A DNA stretch of 64,000 nucleotides, taken from the NCBI RefSeq assembly GCF_029873635.1, contig NC_080427.1, forward strand, positions 71,191,348 to 71,255,347, given 5' to 3'. This document shows, piece after piece, positions 23,805 through 34,461 of this stretch. Within the stretch, counting starts at the first letter, position 1; the number at the start of each line of letters is the position of its first letter. This DNA is from Malania oleifera (Eukaryota; Streptophyta; Magnoliopsida; Santalales; Ximeniaceae). The notes under the pieces were generated by a model that saw only the letters and a program-made list of their open reading frames with translations, searched no databases and was not told the DNA's origin. Made by a program: the position numbers and the translations under genes.

Positions 23805-24188
23805 GAGTCGTAGGGTAGAGAGAGAAGACAAGAGGAGAGAGAAATTTTCGTTGAAAAATGACGATTTACCTATTTATAGGCCAAACCTTGTCGACAAGTT
23901 AAAGTGATTCGTCGATGAACCGATGAAGACACTTCGTCAACGAAGAAGCTGGTTCATCGACAAACTTGAAATTCTCTTAATTTCCCTGACTCTCGGTATC
24001 TTCTCATTGACGAGACACTTGTACTTCATCAACGAGACCTAGAAGGACTTTTGTTAACGAAGACTCTGGGTTCATCAACGAATCCTGCTGATGCCCCTCT
24101 TAAATTTCTTCTCCTCCTTTCATATTATTTTCCTTTATCTTTCCTTTATTATTTTTCATAAATAAATTTTCCAGGTCTCTACATGGAG

Positions 24189-24535
24189 CTACTAGAGTGA
24201 CGATCTCCTTTTCCTATGTCTCTCTATATCTCTTTTCCAGTTCAACCTAGTTCTCCCTTGCATTTGTGTATGCCATAAATCTCAAGAAAAATATTAGAAT
24301 CCAAAGAGCAATACAGTAGATCCATGGCATGTGAATTTGTATGCATCAAATTAATACCATTTTCATTTATGAGCATACAAATTCCCTTATCAATCACCTT
24401 CGAGGCCCTCTAATTCATAGATTTTATGAAAATGCTCATTTTGATTTTCCAGTGGGTGTAATTGACATCACAAAATAAAGGAGGCCTAAAAGGTGACTGT
24501 CCCTCATTGAATGAAGATACACCAAATTGAGCCAT
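24189..24535 (-). pseudogene. Ty1/copia gag remnant, N-terminal part
   Basis: The minus-strand ATG at 24535 lies 36 bp inside the PBS and starts MAQFGVSSFNEGQ. It continues into RPPLFCDVNYTHWKIKMSIF, the N-terminal gag signature of copia elements (relatives read LFDG.NY..WK.RM). Stops follow within about 55 codons. It breaks off at the target site of the solo LTR; the rest of gag is at 18882-19640. Confidence 0.75.
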
Positions 24536-24570
24536 TGCGATCTTTGCGAAAACGTTTAAGTCAATGCCAC

Positions 24571-24587
24571 GAGGCTCTGATACCAAT
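24571..24587 (-). other. Primer binding site
   Basis: Minus strand attggtatcagagcctc directly inside the 5' LTR, an exact TGGTATCAGAGC-type tRNA-iMet PBS. Confidence 0.95.
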
Positions 24588-26513
24588 TGTTGGAACTGAA
24601 GTATTCCTAAGGAGGGGGGGTGAATTGGAAATTTAAACTTTTTCCCAGGTCAATTCAGATTCCTCAAACAGTATTGCACAAACCTTGGGTCTTTCTATAT
24701 AATCATAAACCCAATCGAATATTTAAACAATTAAACGCAAACATTCAAGTGCTAAAATTTAAGATGTGAAAATTAAAAGCAAGCACAAGAAATGTTATCG
24801 AGACTCAGCCAATACTGCTTACGTCCTCGTCTCAGCTCGCAAGCCCGAGGATTACAACTATTTCTCACTTAACGGGTGGAGTGGCACCATTTACAACACC
24901 TTACCAAGATGATGCACCTGACTTTCCTAACTGGGTCAAAACCAATCCGGGACTATTCAAAGGGGTAATCTCCCTCTTTTGACAATCCGTTGGGAATACA
25001 ACTAGTAATATCAAATTTGTGTACAAATAAAGGTGCTTCTAAACTAAGAAGATGATGTACAATAGTATGCTCAATACAATTACAAATTGCACTTCCGTAT
25101 TATATGAATGTCTGTGAAGTCTAAATATGACCACTCTCAAGATAATGTCAATATTATCAAGCAATATGTGAGAGTGTGTTATGAATGAATCTTTGAGTCA
25201 AGATATATATGTATATCAATCACAAGTAATATCCTCAAATATCTCAAAAGCACAAGAAAATATCTCAAATATAATTTATCAAATAAGTATGAGAGATATT
25301 TGAATATCAAGCTTGTTTTAAAAATATTTCTCAATAACACAAAAAAACAAGCCTTTGAATACTTGCAACAATAATGCAAAACTCACAAGCTCTAGAGAGT
25401 ATTTTCACTGAAGACTTATAAATTAAATCACAAGGGAACTCTCAAACTTACTCTCAATAAAATCAATATCAAACAAATACAATGAGAGTGTAAGCTAATA
25501 TGAACAATCTCACTAATACTCTTACCAAAGGATTTTAGCAAGTAGGATGAGTAAGAGAGGGATTTTTAGTTTATATGAGTATTTGGAAATTTAGAAGATT
25601 TTGGCTAATGATATTTGCTAATCTCTTATTAATCTTTCCAAATGAACTAGTCTATATAGACATACACAAAATTATAACCGTTGAGGGACATAGGAGTCTT
25701 TTTAGAAATTATTAATGAAGGATAAATAAAATTAACCTTATTTAACTACAGTTAAAAATGTTCAACCCGAGAGTTTCAATCGACTATATTTTAAGTTTGG
25801 TCAATCCAATTGTTAAGTTCGATCGAAAGTGAAAATTTTGAACTGAAGGTGCGGTCGACTGACTCAGGGCGATTTACGAACCCTTCGAGGTTCGGTCGAC
25901 TATATCTGAAATTCAGTCTACTATTTATATGGTTTGGTCAACTCAATCACAAATGAACTAGAAGTTTGGTCGACTAAGTTGTTGGAAGTCAAACACGTAT
26001 GAGTTCGGTTGACTGTGGAAGATACGTTCAAAAAGATACTGTCGATCGAGTGAAGTCAAAATGTTGACTTCCACCCAGTTCATTCGACTAAGGCAATTTA
26101 CACTACCAAGGTTCGGTTGACTAAATTTGTCCACAAACTATATTTGGCCCAAATAAAGACTCAAGTTAAATTCCTATAAATGTGAGTTATTAACCTAATT
26201 GCTTAAGGGATTCCTATAGTCATTCTATGGTCTTTTTGAGCTCATGCAATTTATCATGCAAGCCATGCAAAAATATTACAGACCAAATTAAAAACTAAAA
26301 GCAATACAATAAAAATCTTTTTCTTCTTTCTTTTACTCTTCAAATTCCTATAGATTATGTCAGGAGTATGTACTCTTTAACGTCTTTGTGGCAATCACAT
26401 CATTTTCATGTGTGTGTTCTGAATGATTAACCTATTCAAGTATTTAGACACACACATTAGTAACTTGCGATTTGTCATTATCAAAATCAGGGATCGGACT
26501 CAAAAAGTCAACA
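24588..26513 (-). mobile_element. 5' LTR of the pol-less copia element
   Basis: TG...CA, 1,926 bp, co-linear with 14605-16534 and differing by scattered, mostly transition-type, changes. It carries the same GTCGAC-core array at about 25770-26120. Confidence 0.9.
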
Positions 26514-26518
26514 TAGAG

Positions 26519-27313
26519 GAAAAGTTCCAATATTGGGCATATCATCTTTATTATCATTTCTTATTGGTTCAACCTCTAATCGCCAAGATTTTTATTTGAT
26601 ATTTCTTTTGAGTATGGTTTTTCCTCTTTCTCAAGGATTTTCTTTAGCCTTTATTCTACTTTCTGAGCTAGCCAATAAGCAAGGTTTTTCACTTCCTTTT
26701 TGCCTGCCTCTTTCTTTGGAGTCTCCTCAGTTTGGCTTTTGTAAAAGAAGATTTAAGAAAATATATTTTTCGCTATTGGGTGGCCAAGCCCCAATCACCC
26801 AAAAATTGACTTCTCAGGCAAATTTGGGTGCTAATGATGATATCACTCCTCATCTACCATTGGCAACGATCTTTAACTTTCTCAAGGGCCTTGTAGTCTT
26901 CTAATCTTCATGAGGGTTGCTCCTTTTCCATTAGACTTGGGCTACTATTTTGGAGTCATCTGCCTATCTACTCTTGCCTAAGCCTTGCTGGTCCTTTGGC
27001 CTACTTAGTCCCGCTCGTGCTGTCTTGGTCAACTTCTATTATTGGACATTTGGACCTTGGCCTACTCAGCCTTGTTTAGAGCTTGACACTTACTTTAGTC
27101 TTTATTGGGCTATACAATTGTAATATGGTGTTGACATCCTATCACACCATGATTATGTAGACAAGCACACATTACTATATCAACAAACCCATGATTATCC
27201 GTTAAAAGAAAAAACTAACAAACAAAAAAACCCATTATCACCATGTCAATTATATGTAGTTTATCGGGATCTAATTTAATTTTTTAAATAAAAAAAATTA
27301 TATATATATATAC

Positions 27314-27352
<39 letters not shown>

Positions 27353-28065
27353 ATATTTTGAAAAATTGGAATTTGAAGTTGCGAGTAACTTTTTTTTTTG
27401 TACAGTTAGAACATATGATTATTACTTAATTAAGAATAGTATCGGTCTGCGCATACCAAGATCAGAATCGAGAGTTTGATTATCCTAAGGGAAGATATTC
27501 GCACCCCCTACACACTCATTCTACAAACGGTAACTAATTAACTAAAAATTATCTCTAAATTGAATTTTAATAACCTTTTAGTTTACTCTTTTCTTAAATA
27601 AACAAATAAGTTAATAAAATATACACAATTAATGGAAAATAATCAAAATAGTGTGTGATTTCAAAAATGTCTAATAAGACCCCTAAAAAAGGGGATCTCA
27701 TTAGAAACTCCTCTCAGAACTAATACAGGTGATGCCTGAAATGTTCATTACCCTTTTTATAATCATAACACACTCATACAAAAATACATAATACTATAAT
27801 ATAGAAATAATAAACATAATAATAATATAAATATAATAATAAACACAACACTAATCATATAAACATAATAATATAATAATAAACATAACAAACTAAAATT
27901 TTACACATAATAATATAAATTAAAATATTAAGAATACCACAATTCATAATACTAAATATAATATATTACTATATCAATATAATATAATATTATAATATTA
28001 TTTTATATATGTAAGTTTAGGATACTTCCTAAGCAAGTATCATAAACCATTTCCAATTCAATCCT
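26519..28065. other. Unassigned AT-rich host sequence
   Basis: Outside the retroelement boundaries. It contains a 123-codon plus-strand ORF (26533-26904) rich in Phe and Leu with no recognised domain, a (TA)n(TG)n microsatellite at 27300-27352, and many aataataaa/ataatataa repeats (27790-28010). No gene could be supported. Confidence 0.4.
27300..27352. repeat. (TA)n(TG)n microsatellite
   Basis: Alternating TA units followed by an uninterrupted run of TG dinucleotides. Confidence 0.9.
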
Positions 28066-28096
28066 CTGAGACCCCACCCCTTTTGCATGGTTGTAC

Positions 28097-28141
<45 letters not shown>

Positions 28142-28433
28142 ATTTCTCTCCATTTCCTGATCAAATCGAAAAACAAATATCATGTACGGGTCCTAACTCC
28201 GCTCCTGAACATTTTAACCGGAGTGATTTCATCGTTTGAATGTCGTAAGCACTACTCCAGAGTTAAGGTAAGAGAAATAGATTATTCCAATTTATTTCAA
28301 AATATTCCCGATTAAATTTGATTACGTGAATTTAATTAGATTTATGTTAATTAAAATCTACCGGATTTAAATTGAGTGTGTAAAATTAATTATATCTATG
28401 TTCAGATTTTATTTTAAAAATATGTCTGAATTA

Positions 28434-28655
28434 AATTAAACTGCAAGGATTTGATTAGATCGGGTTTTTGGAAATATTTTTGGGATTAAATTAAACTGCA
28501 GGGATTTGATCAGATTGGATTTTTGGGAATATTTTTGGGATTAAATCAAACTGCATGGATTTGATTATTTAATATTTTTGGGAATATTTTGAAATTAAAA
28601 CAAACTGTAGGGATTTGATTATATCGGGTTTTTGGGATTTAATGGAATTAAATTA
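28434..28655 (+). repeat. Four tandem units of about 55 bp
   Basis: The word ctgcagggatttgatta (with variants) recurs at 28441, 28496, 28551 and 28605, giving periods of 55, 55 and 54 bp. Each copy is followed by a ttttgggaatattttt-like word. Confidence 0.85.
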
Positions 28656-29148
28656 AATAGGTGAAATTGATCATACCCACGTTTTTATTTAAATTTACTA
28701 AATATATGTTTGTGAAAATTTATCGGGTACTTTATGAAATTATAATTATTATATAAATTATGTAGCACGAGAATGATTTATTTGTTTTTATTGTATAATT
28801 AAACCAGTTGGAATTTTTATGGTATTATATGGCAAGAATTGTGGTATTATACTAATTTTTGGAATTTTTGGGAATAATGTGGATATTGCAAATATGACGG
28901 TTTTATATCGATTTATGAATATGACAGGTTTTATACTGATTTGTGAATGTGACAGTTTTATGTCGAATTGTGAAAATGAGATCATGTTATTGTTTTTATT
29001 ATATAAATTGTATTATATGGTATGAGAAACCTGATGGACCAAATGTGTAAAGGAAATTTGGTACCATAGCTAGTAAGATATATCAATGAAACCACACTAT
29101 TCTAAGAGTGTTGGTAATTGGATAGTCGATTTGGCCATAGAAGAGTAG

Positions 29149-29247
29149 TGTACCCTCCCAATATACGAGCCAACATGGGGTTGTACCCTCCTGGTATGCG
29201 GGCTAGCATGGGGTTGTACCCTCCCGATATATGGGCCAGCATGAGGT
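29149..29247 (+). repeat. Three tandem 33-bp units
   Basis: tgtaccctcc starts at 29149, 29182 and 29215. Each copy continues with a variant of atatacgagccaacatgggg. Confidence 0.9.
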
Positions 29248-30158
29248 AGGTAAATCATACTTACAGATATAGTATGTTGACTTAGCCTGGTGGTAGGCCA
29301 ACCATGCCTAAGTCCAGTCTTCATACCGCACAACTCGATCATGTGGGGCTAATACATGATGTTATATAATTGTCCATTCAGTGAGGTTCTTTTATGCATA
29401 TATGTAAATTAATGTAAACAGAGAAATTTATTGAACCAAAGCATGTTTTTAAAAGAGAATATGTGTTTTCAAATATATATATATATATATATATATTTCC
29501 ACTTCTTGTTTAAAATTGAATTATGGACAGGTGTACCCGAAACCCCACTTTGGGTTTGAGTCGTTATGGTTATGGTATCAAGGATATATGTATGGAGCAT
29601 GACACTTTGGGCCCATCGGGTTCGGGGCGCCATAGCGGTGGTATCACAGCTATTATGGGAATATATGTATTATTGTTATTATGTTATGATAATTTTTAGG
29701 GCGTTACAATTGTGGTATTAGAGCCTAGGTTACTACGTTCTACAAACTTTAGTGGATATCTATACTAGAGTATGGGTATGAATTTTGATGAAGATAGAAA
29801 ATGGATAGATCAGGATTTATAGTAAGTCATTATTGGAGATTAAATTAGAATTTAGGGTTTAATCTCGCATCTTGGAGGCAGAAATTCCGTGACGATCTTC
29901 TTTGATTTTCCTAAAATGATGGTTTCAGGAAAACCACAGCAAACCATCGACAATTTTTGTTTCTAAGCTGTAAGACTGAACCTTAAATTGGGAACATGGA
30001 TGGTGAGTTGGTTGGTTGTACGAGGAAAGTTCCTAAGGGGGAAGCCCAAGTCTTTTAGTATGAGGATATAGTACATTTTGTAGTTTCTTAGTTATACGAC
30101 TGTATCGATTGTGTTATGATAATGGGATTCTAATATTATTATGTCATATTTTTAGGAT

Positions 30159-31112
30159 GGACCTTGGGAATAACAACGCAAATGTTGGAGGTTGTAGCAA
30201 CATGGAGGCTTCCAATGTGGACGACAATGATCCCCAATCCAGTGCTATGCGGGTTAGCCCAACAAGTCATGGCAGAGATTGTGAGAAACTCAAGGGAACA
30301 TAACTGCCCACCTACTGACCAGGGATGCACTATAGAGCAATTTACCTATTTGAATCCCCAAACTTTTTTAGGAGGAGCTGACCCATTCTTTGCAAAAAAT
30401 TAGGTTCAGGAGATTGAGGAAATACTAATAGTCCTTCCCTACACCAATGAACAAAAAGTCTTGTATGCTACTTTTAAGATGACTGGGGAGGCCAAGCGTT
30501 GGTGAAGATTAGTGAGGCTACTAGAAGATCAGAGGCTAGTACCTACAGTCCTGACCTGGAGCCATTTTAAATAAATTTTCTTCGATCGATACTTTCCTAC
30601 AACCACCAGAGATGCTAAGGCAGAAGAATTCTTGAACTTGACTTAGGGGCACTTGACAGTCCTGTAGTATGCAGCTAAATTTATGGAGTTGTCCCGCTTC
30701 GCCCCATATATATGGTTCCAAATGAGTCGAAGAAGGCACGGAGGCTTGAGAAAGGCTTGAGACAGGGGATCTATGAGCAAGTGGTGGCTTTTGAGGTTCA
30801 CAATTTCTTAGAGCTAGTGGATAAAGTCACGGTATTGGAGACTAGTCTGCAGAGGAGTGCGGGGATGCTATATCAAAGGAAGAGGCCTAAGTCTCCTAGT
30901 TTTCAAATTGGTACAAGTCAGGGTCCATGGAGGTGATATTGTAAAAATGTGGGCCAGAGATAGGAAATGGGAAACCGAGCTAGACAGGGTAATCCATCAT
31001 GCTCTACTTGTCCTAAATGTAACAAGAGGCATAGGGGGAATGTCGAGTTGGAATAAATTCCTATTATCGATGTGGTAGACCTAACCACATTGCGCGATAA
31101 TGTCGTGGGCCG
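30159..31112 (+). pseudogene. Degenerate Ty3/gypsy gag
   Basis: The ATG at 30159 begins MDLGNNNANVGG. The gag core can be followed across frames (EQFTYLNPQTFLGG, ATFKMTGEAKRW, KFMELSRFAP, VVAFEVHNFLELVDKV). Near 31050-31100 a decayed CCHC knuckle (YRCGRPNHIAR) has a stop where the last Cys region begins. At least five in-frame stops or frame changes are present. Similar in order and sequence to the gag at 46.3 kb, so the same broad gypsy clade. Confidence 0.8.
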
Positions 31113-31284
31113 TTGAACAATGCACCTACTCTTAGTCAATTTCAGGAAAATAACCAGGCACTCCAAGGCAACCAACAGTGGAACATCGCCCAGGCGTGGG
31201 TTTGTTCACTTACACTGGGAGATGTAGAGAATGCTGGTGACGTGGTGACAGGTACTATTTCTATGTTTTTCAAATAAAGTTGTT

Positions 31285-32998
31285 GTGTTATTTGATTTAG
31301 GAGCAACACATTCTTTCATATCTCTAGAGTATATCAAATTATATGGGATAGAAACTCAGCTATTAGACGTCGAATTATCTGTAGTCACATCGATAGAAAC
31401 AATAGTGATATGTAGAAAAGTGCTTAGAAACTATCCGATCTGTATTCAGGGAAAGATGCTACCCGCCAATTTAGTAGTGTTTGACATGCACATATTTGAT
31501 ATGATTCTGGGAATGGACTGGCTAGCCTCTGCTTATGCCAGTATTGATTGTTACAAGAAAGAGGTAGTGTTCCGACCTCTTGGGGAGCAGGAGTACAAGT
31601 TTGTAGGGTTGTGCATGCGCTTATCACCACAAATTATATCCGTTTTTCAGGAAAAGAGGCTACTCCTAGAGGGATGTCAGGGATACCTACCTTGTGTGAA
31701 GCAAACACCAGAGGGAGAATTAAAGTTTGAAGATGTCCCAGTAGGGAGGGAATTCTCTAATATATTTCTAGAGGATTTACCTGGGTTGCCTTCCGACTGT
31801 GAAATCGAATTTGCCATTGACCTACTTCCAAGAATGGCACCAATCTTTAAGGCTCCATACATAATGGCTCTAGCAGAGTTGAAAGAATTAAAAGAACAGT
31901 TACAGGAGTTGCTGGATAAAGGATTCATCAGACCCAGTATGTCACCATAGGGAGCACCGGTTCTATTTGTGAAAAATAAAGACTTGTCGATGAGGATATG
32001 TATCGATTACCAGGAAATAAATAAAGTGATGACTAAGAACAAATACCCGCTACCCCGTATTGATGATCTGTTTGACCAACTTCAAGGAACAAAGGTCTTC
32101 TCCAAGATCGATCTTTGATCCGAGTATCATTAGGTGAAAGTCCAATCAGAGGATGTTCCAAAGACTACTTTTTGAACTAGGTATAGCCACTATGAGTTCT
32201 TGGTTATGCCTTTCAGACTAACTAATGCTCCTACTGCATTTATGGACCTGATGAACAAGGTCTTCCATAAATATATGTATCAGTTTATGGTAGTGTTTAT
32301 AGATGATATTTTGATTTATTCGAAGAGTCCCGAGGAGCATGAGACTCATTTAAAGTTGGTACTTCAGGTGCTAAGAGAAAGGAAGCTTTATGCTAAATTC
32401 AGGAAATGTGAATTATGGTTAGGAAAAGTTGCATTCCTAAGGCACGTGATTTCCGGGGGAGGTATTTCTATGGACCCGAGTAAGGTAGAGGCAGTAGTGG
32501 ATTGGGCAACATCGAAGAATGTTCACGAGGTTAGGAGTTTCTTGGGTCTGGAAGGGTATTATCACTGGTTTATAGAAAGGTTTTCTAAACTATCACGTCC
32601 TCTGACACGATTGACAAGGAAGAATGTAAAATATGAGTGGACAGATGAATTTGAACAAAACTTACATGAATTAAGACAGCGACTCATCACTGCGCCAGTA
32701 CTGACTATTCCTTTAGGGGAAGGCGGTTTTGTGATTTATAATGATGTGTCTCGGAAAGGGCATGGGTGTGTATTGATGCAACGGGGGAAATATATTGCAT
32801 ATGCTTCTCGATAACTCTAGAAGTATGAGAAAAATTACCCTATGCATGATTTGGAATTGGTGAAAGTGGTATTTGCATTGAAAATTTCGAAGACATTACC
32901 TATATGGTGAAAGATGTGAGATTTGTACAGATCATAAAAGCCTTAAGTATTTCCTCATACAAAAGGAGGTAAACATGAGACAGAGAAGATCGCTTGAA
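31285..32998 (+). pseudogene. Ty3/gypsy protease, RT and RNase H remnant
   Basis: Protease: FDLGATHSFIS at about 31291-31323, with the family's D-S-G read here as D-L-G, then the FDMILGMDWL block. Linker and start of RT: DLPGLP, KELKEQLQELLDKGFIRPS. RT continues after a stop at 31948 with [24 protein letters not shown], then ORF 32200-32814 with [17 protein letters not shown] and the intact catalytic [10 protein letters not shown], and LRSFLG-type thumb motifs. RNase H starts ([16 protein letters not shown]) and decays into frameshifts by 32820-32998. The open stretches show decay is moderate, but stops in RT exclude function. Confidence 0.85.
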
Positions 32999-33023
32999 CT
33001 AATAAAGGATTAAGGTCGCTTAG

Positions 33024-33645
33024 ATGAAAGATACGGAGTTAATCAAGATTAGGAGTAAAGCACAAAGTGGACTGGGAGCGGATTTTAATATCTTAGATGA
33101 TGGGTTTTTGAGGTTTCGCACCAAATTATGTGAACTCGGTGATGTTGAGATTAAAAGTATCATTCTAGAAGAGGCACATCGCTCTCTTTATACAGTGCAT
33201 CCAGGAAGCACTAAGATGTATAGGGATCTGCGAGAATATTTCTGATGGAACAATATAAAGAAAGAAATTTTCCGATTTGTGGAACAGTGCCTTATATGTC
33301 AACAAGTAAAGGCTGAATATTAAAGACCAGTAGGGCCGTTGCAACCACTTCACATTCCCGAATGGAAGTGAGAGCATATTTCCATGGACTTTGTAACGAG
33401 GTTGCCACCAGCACTGCATGTGCAAAACACCATTTGGGTTGTTGGAGACCATTTGACAAAAATTGCCCATTTTGTTCCAATCAAGGTTAGCTATTCCATG
33501 AATAGATTGGTAGATTTGTATGTTCAGGAGATAGTTAGATTGCACAACATTATGGACAATTCAAGAAGATGATTCAGTTATTGAAGGATGTGTTGTGGGC
33601 ATGTGTTCCGAATTTTAGAGGAAGTTCGATTCAATATCTACGACA
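33024..33645 (+). pseudogene. Ty3/gypsy integrase remnant with internal deletion
   Basis: The HHCC-type N-terminal zinc region is recognisable ([20 protein letters not shown], then CLICQQVKAE), followed by the start of the DDE core (DFVTRLPPALHVQNTIWVVG, DHLTKIAHFVPI). The core then jumps from YVQEIVRLH to IQLLKDVLWACVPNF at about 33550-33580, so the middle of the catalytic core is deleted. The C-terminal domain and 3' LTR are missing. The sequence changes to copia-type at about 33650-33770. Confidence 0.8.
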
Positions 33646-33769
33646 AGTGAGGGTTTGTAATAAATTTGGGACGGGTTCGCTATGTGGGTGGTTGCCGGCT
33701 CTTTCTAGAGTCGGATGAGCATTTCAGTAAATTTCAGAGTTTGGGTTGAATGTTGATTAGTAAATGATT

Positions 33770-34461
33770 ACCTGCATGTGGTCGGTTGCAAGGCATTTGT
33801 ACATGTTCCAAAGGATGAGAGGTCAATGTTAGATGACAAGACTTGTCAGTGTATGGTTAAGATAAATTTGGGTACAGATTATATGATGTAGTTGAAAAGA
33901 AGCTTTTCAGAAGTAGAGATGCAGTTTTCACTAAGGATCGGGCCATTGAAGACATTGATAAGGCAGAGAAGATAATTCCACGGAGCAATGATAACTTGAC
34001 CGGTAAGGATCCAATTCCTTTAATCCCTTCGCCAAATCCAATTTAGAAGGACATACAAGAAGATGTTGATGATGACCAACAAGGTAGGTGAAATTAATGC
34101 TCCCATGGATGATGTTGTGGATGATCAACCCCAAGCACCTATGAATCCACCAGAAATTCCACTTCAGAGGTCTACTAGAGATCGGTAGCCTTTTACGAGG
34201 TATTCTGCTGACTAGTATGTTCTTTTAACTGATAGAGAAGAACCAAAGTGTTATGAATAGTCTATGGAAAGTGACTACAAATATTAGTGGGTTGATGCTA
34301 TGAAAGATGAACTTAAATCTTTGCATCACAACCATACATTTGAGCTGGTGAAACTGCCTAAGGGTAAGAAAGCTTTGAAAAATCAGTGATTTTCTAGGTT
34401 GATGTAAGATAAGAACTCTTCAAGTCCATGATACAAATCTAGATTGGTTGTTAAGGGTTTT
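33770..34461 (+). pseudogene. Ty1/copia integrase C-terminus to RT start, part 1
   Basis: Copia signatures appear abruptly: GCKAFVHVPKDERSML (integrase C-terminal GKAxxHVP...R.KLD block), then an acidic linker (DDQPQAPMNPPEIPLQRSTR) and the start of RT (VDAMKDELKSLHHNHTFELV, KLPKGKKAL). Stops interrupt all frames. It is split at GTTTT by the solo LTR 34462-36384 and continues at 36390. Confidence 0.8.

Larger units (their letters stand above)
19664..24183 (-). mobile_element. Ty3/gypsy-type solo LTR, itself interrupted
   Basis: It starts TGTAGAGACCTGG and ends GGGTGTCACA in minus sense, matching the termini of the gypsy LTR family at 8.7-14.5 kb. An exact TGGAG duplication flanks it (19659-19663 and 24184-24188). 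No internal region is present, so it is a solo LTR left by recombination between LTRs. Excluding the nested element at 20874-22900 it is about 2.5 kb long. It has a (GA)n run at about 23773-23801, a TATAAATA box (minus) at 23871-23878 and a cluster of cgtcgatga-like words at 23887-24075. It interrupts the gag of the copia element. Confidence 0.85.
14605..26513 (-). mobile_element. Pol-less Ty1/copia element with nested insertions
   Basis: LTRs at 14605-16534 (1,930 bp) and 24588-26513 (1,926 bp) start TGTTG and end CAACA, and are flanked by an exact TAGAG duplication (14600-14604 and 26514-26518). A PBS lies at 24571-24587 and a polypurine tract at 16535-16546, both in minus orientation. The internal region is split by a solo LTR at 19664-24183. 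What remains encodes copia-type gag pieces followed by about 2.3 kb of AT-rich non-coding sequence. I find no protease, integrase, RT or RNase H motif, so this is a non-autonomous derivative. Confidence 0.9.
28066..29708 (+). mobile_element. 5' LTR of a degraded Ty3/gypsy element
   Basis: The right edge is firm: it ends gcgttaca directly before a PBS (tggtattagagcc, 29713-29725). The left edge is tentative, at the tgagaccccacccc word that resembles the start of related LTRs. Inside are a (CT)n run at 28099-28140, four tandem units of about 55 bp (28434-28650) and three 33-bp units (29149-29247). No matching 3' LTR was found. Confidence 0.6.

Noticed and set aside
26533-26904. 123-aa plus-strand ORF as a gene
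   Set aside because: No recognisable domain, no intron signals or homology I can name, AT-rich surroundings. Reported only as unassigned sequence.
28091-28315. ORF with Leu-Ser repeats
   Set aside because: Arises from a (CT)n microsatellite in an LTR.
31424-31630. Minus-strand ORFs across the gypsy protease and RT region
   Set aside because: Antisense shadows of the recognisable plus-strand protease and RT reading frames.
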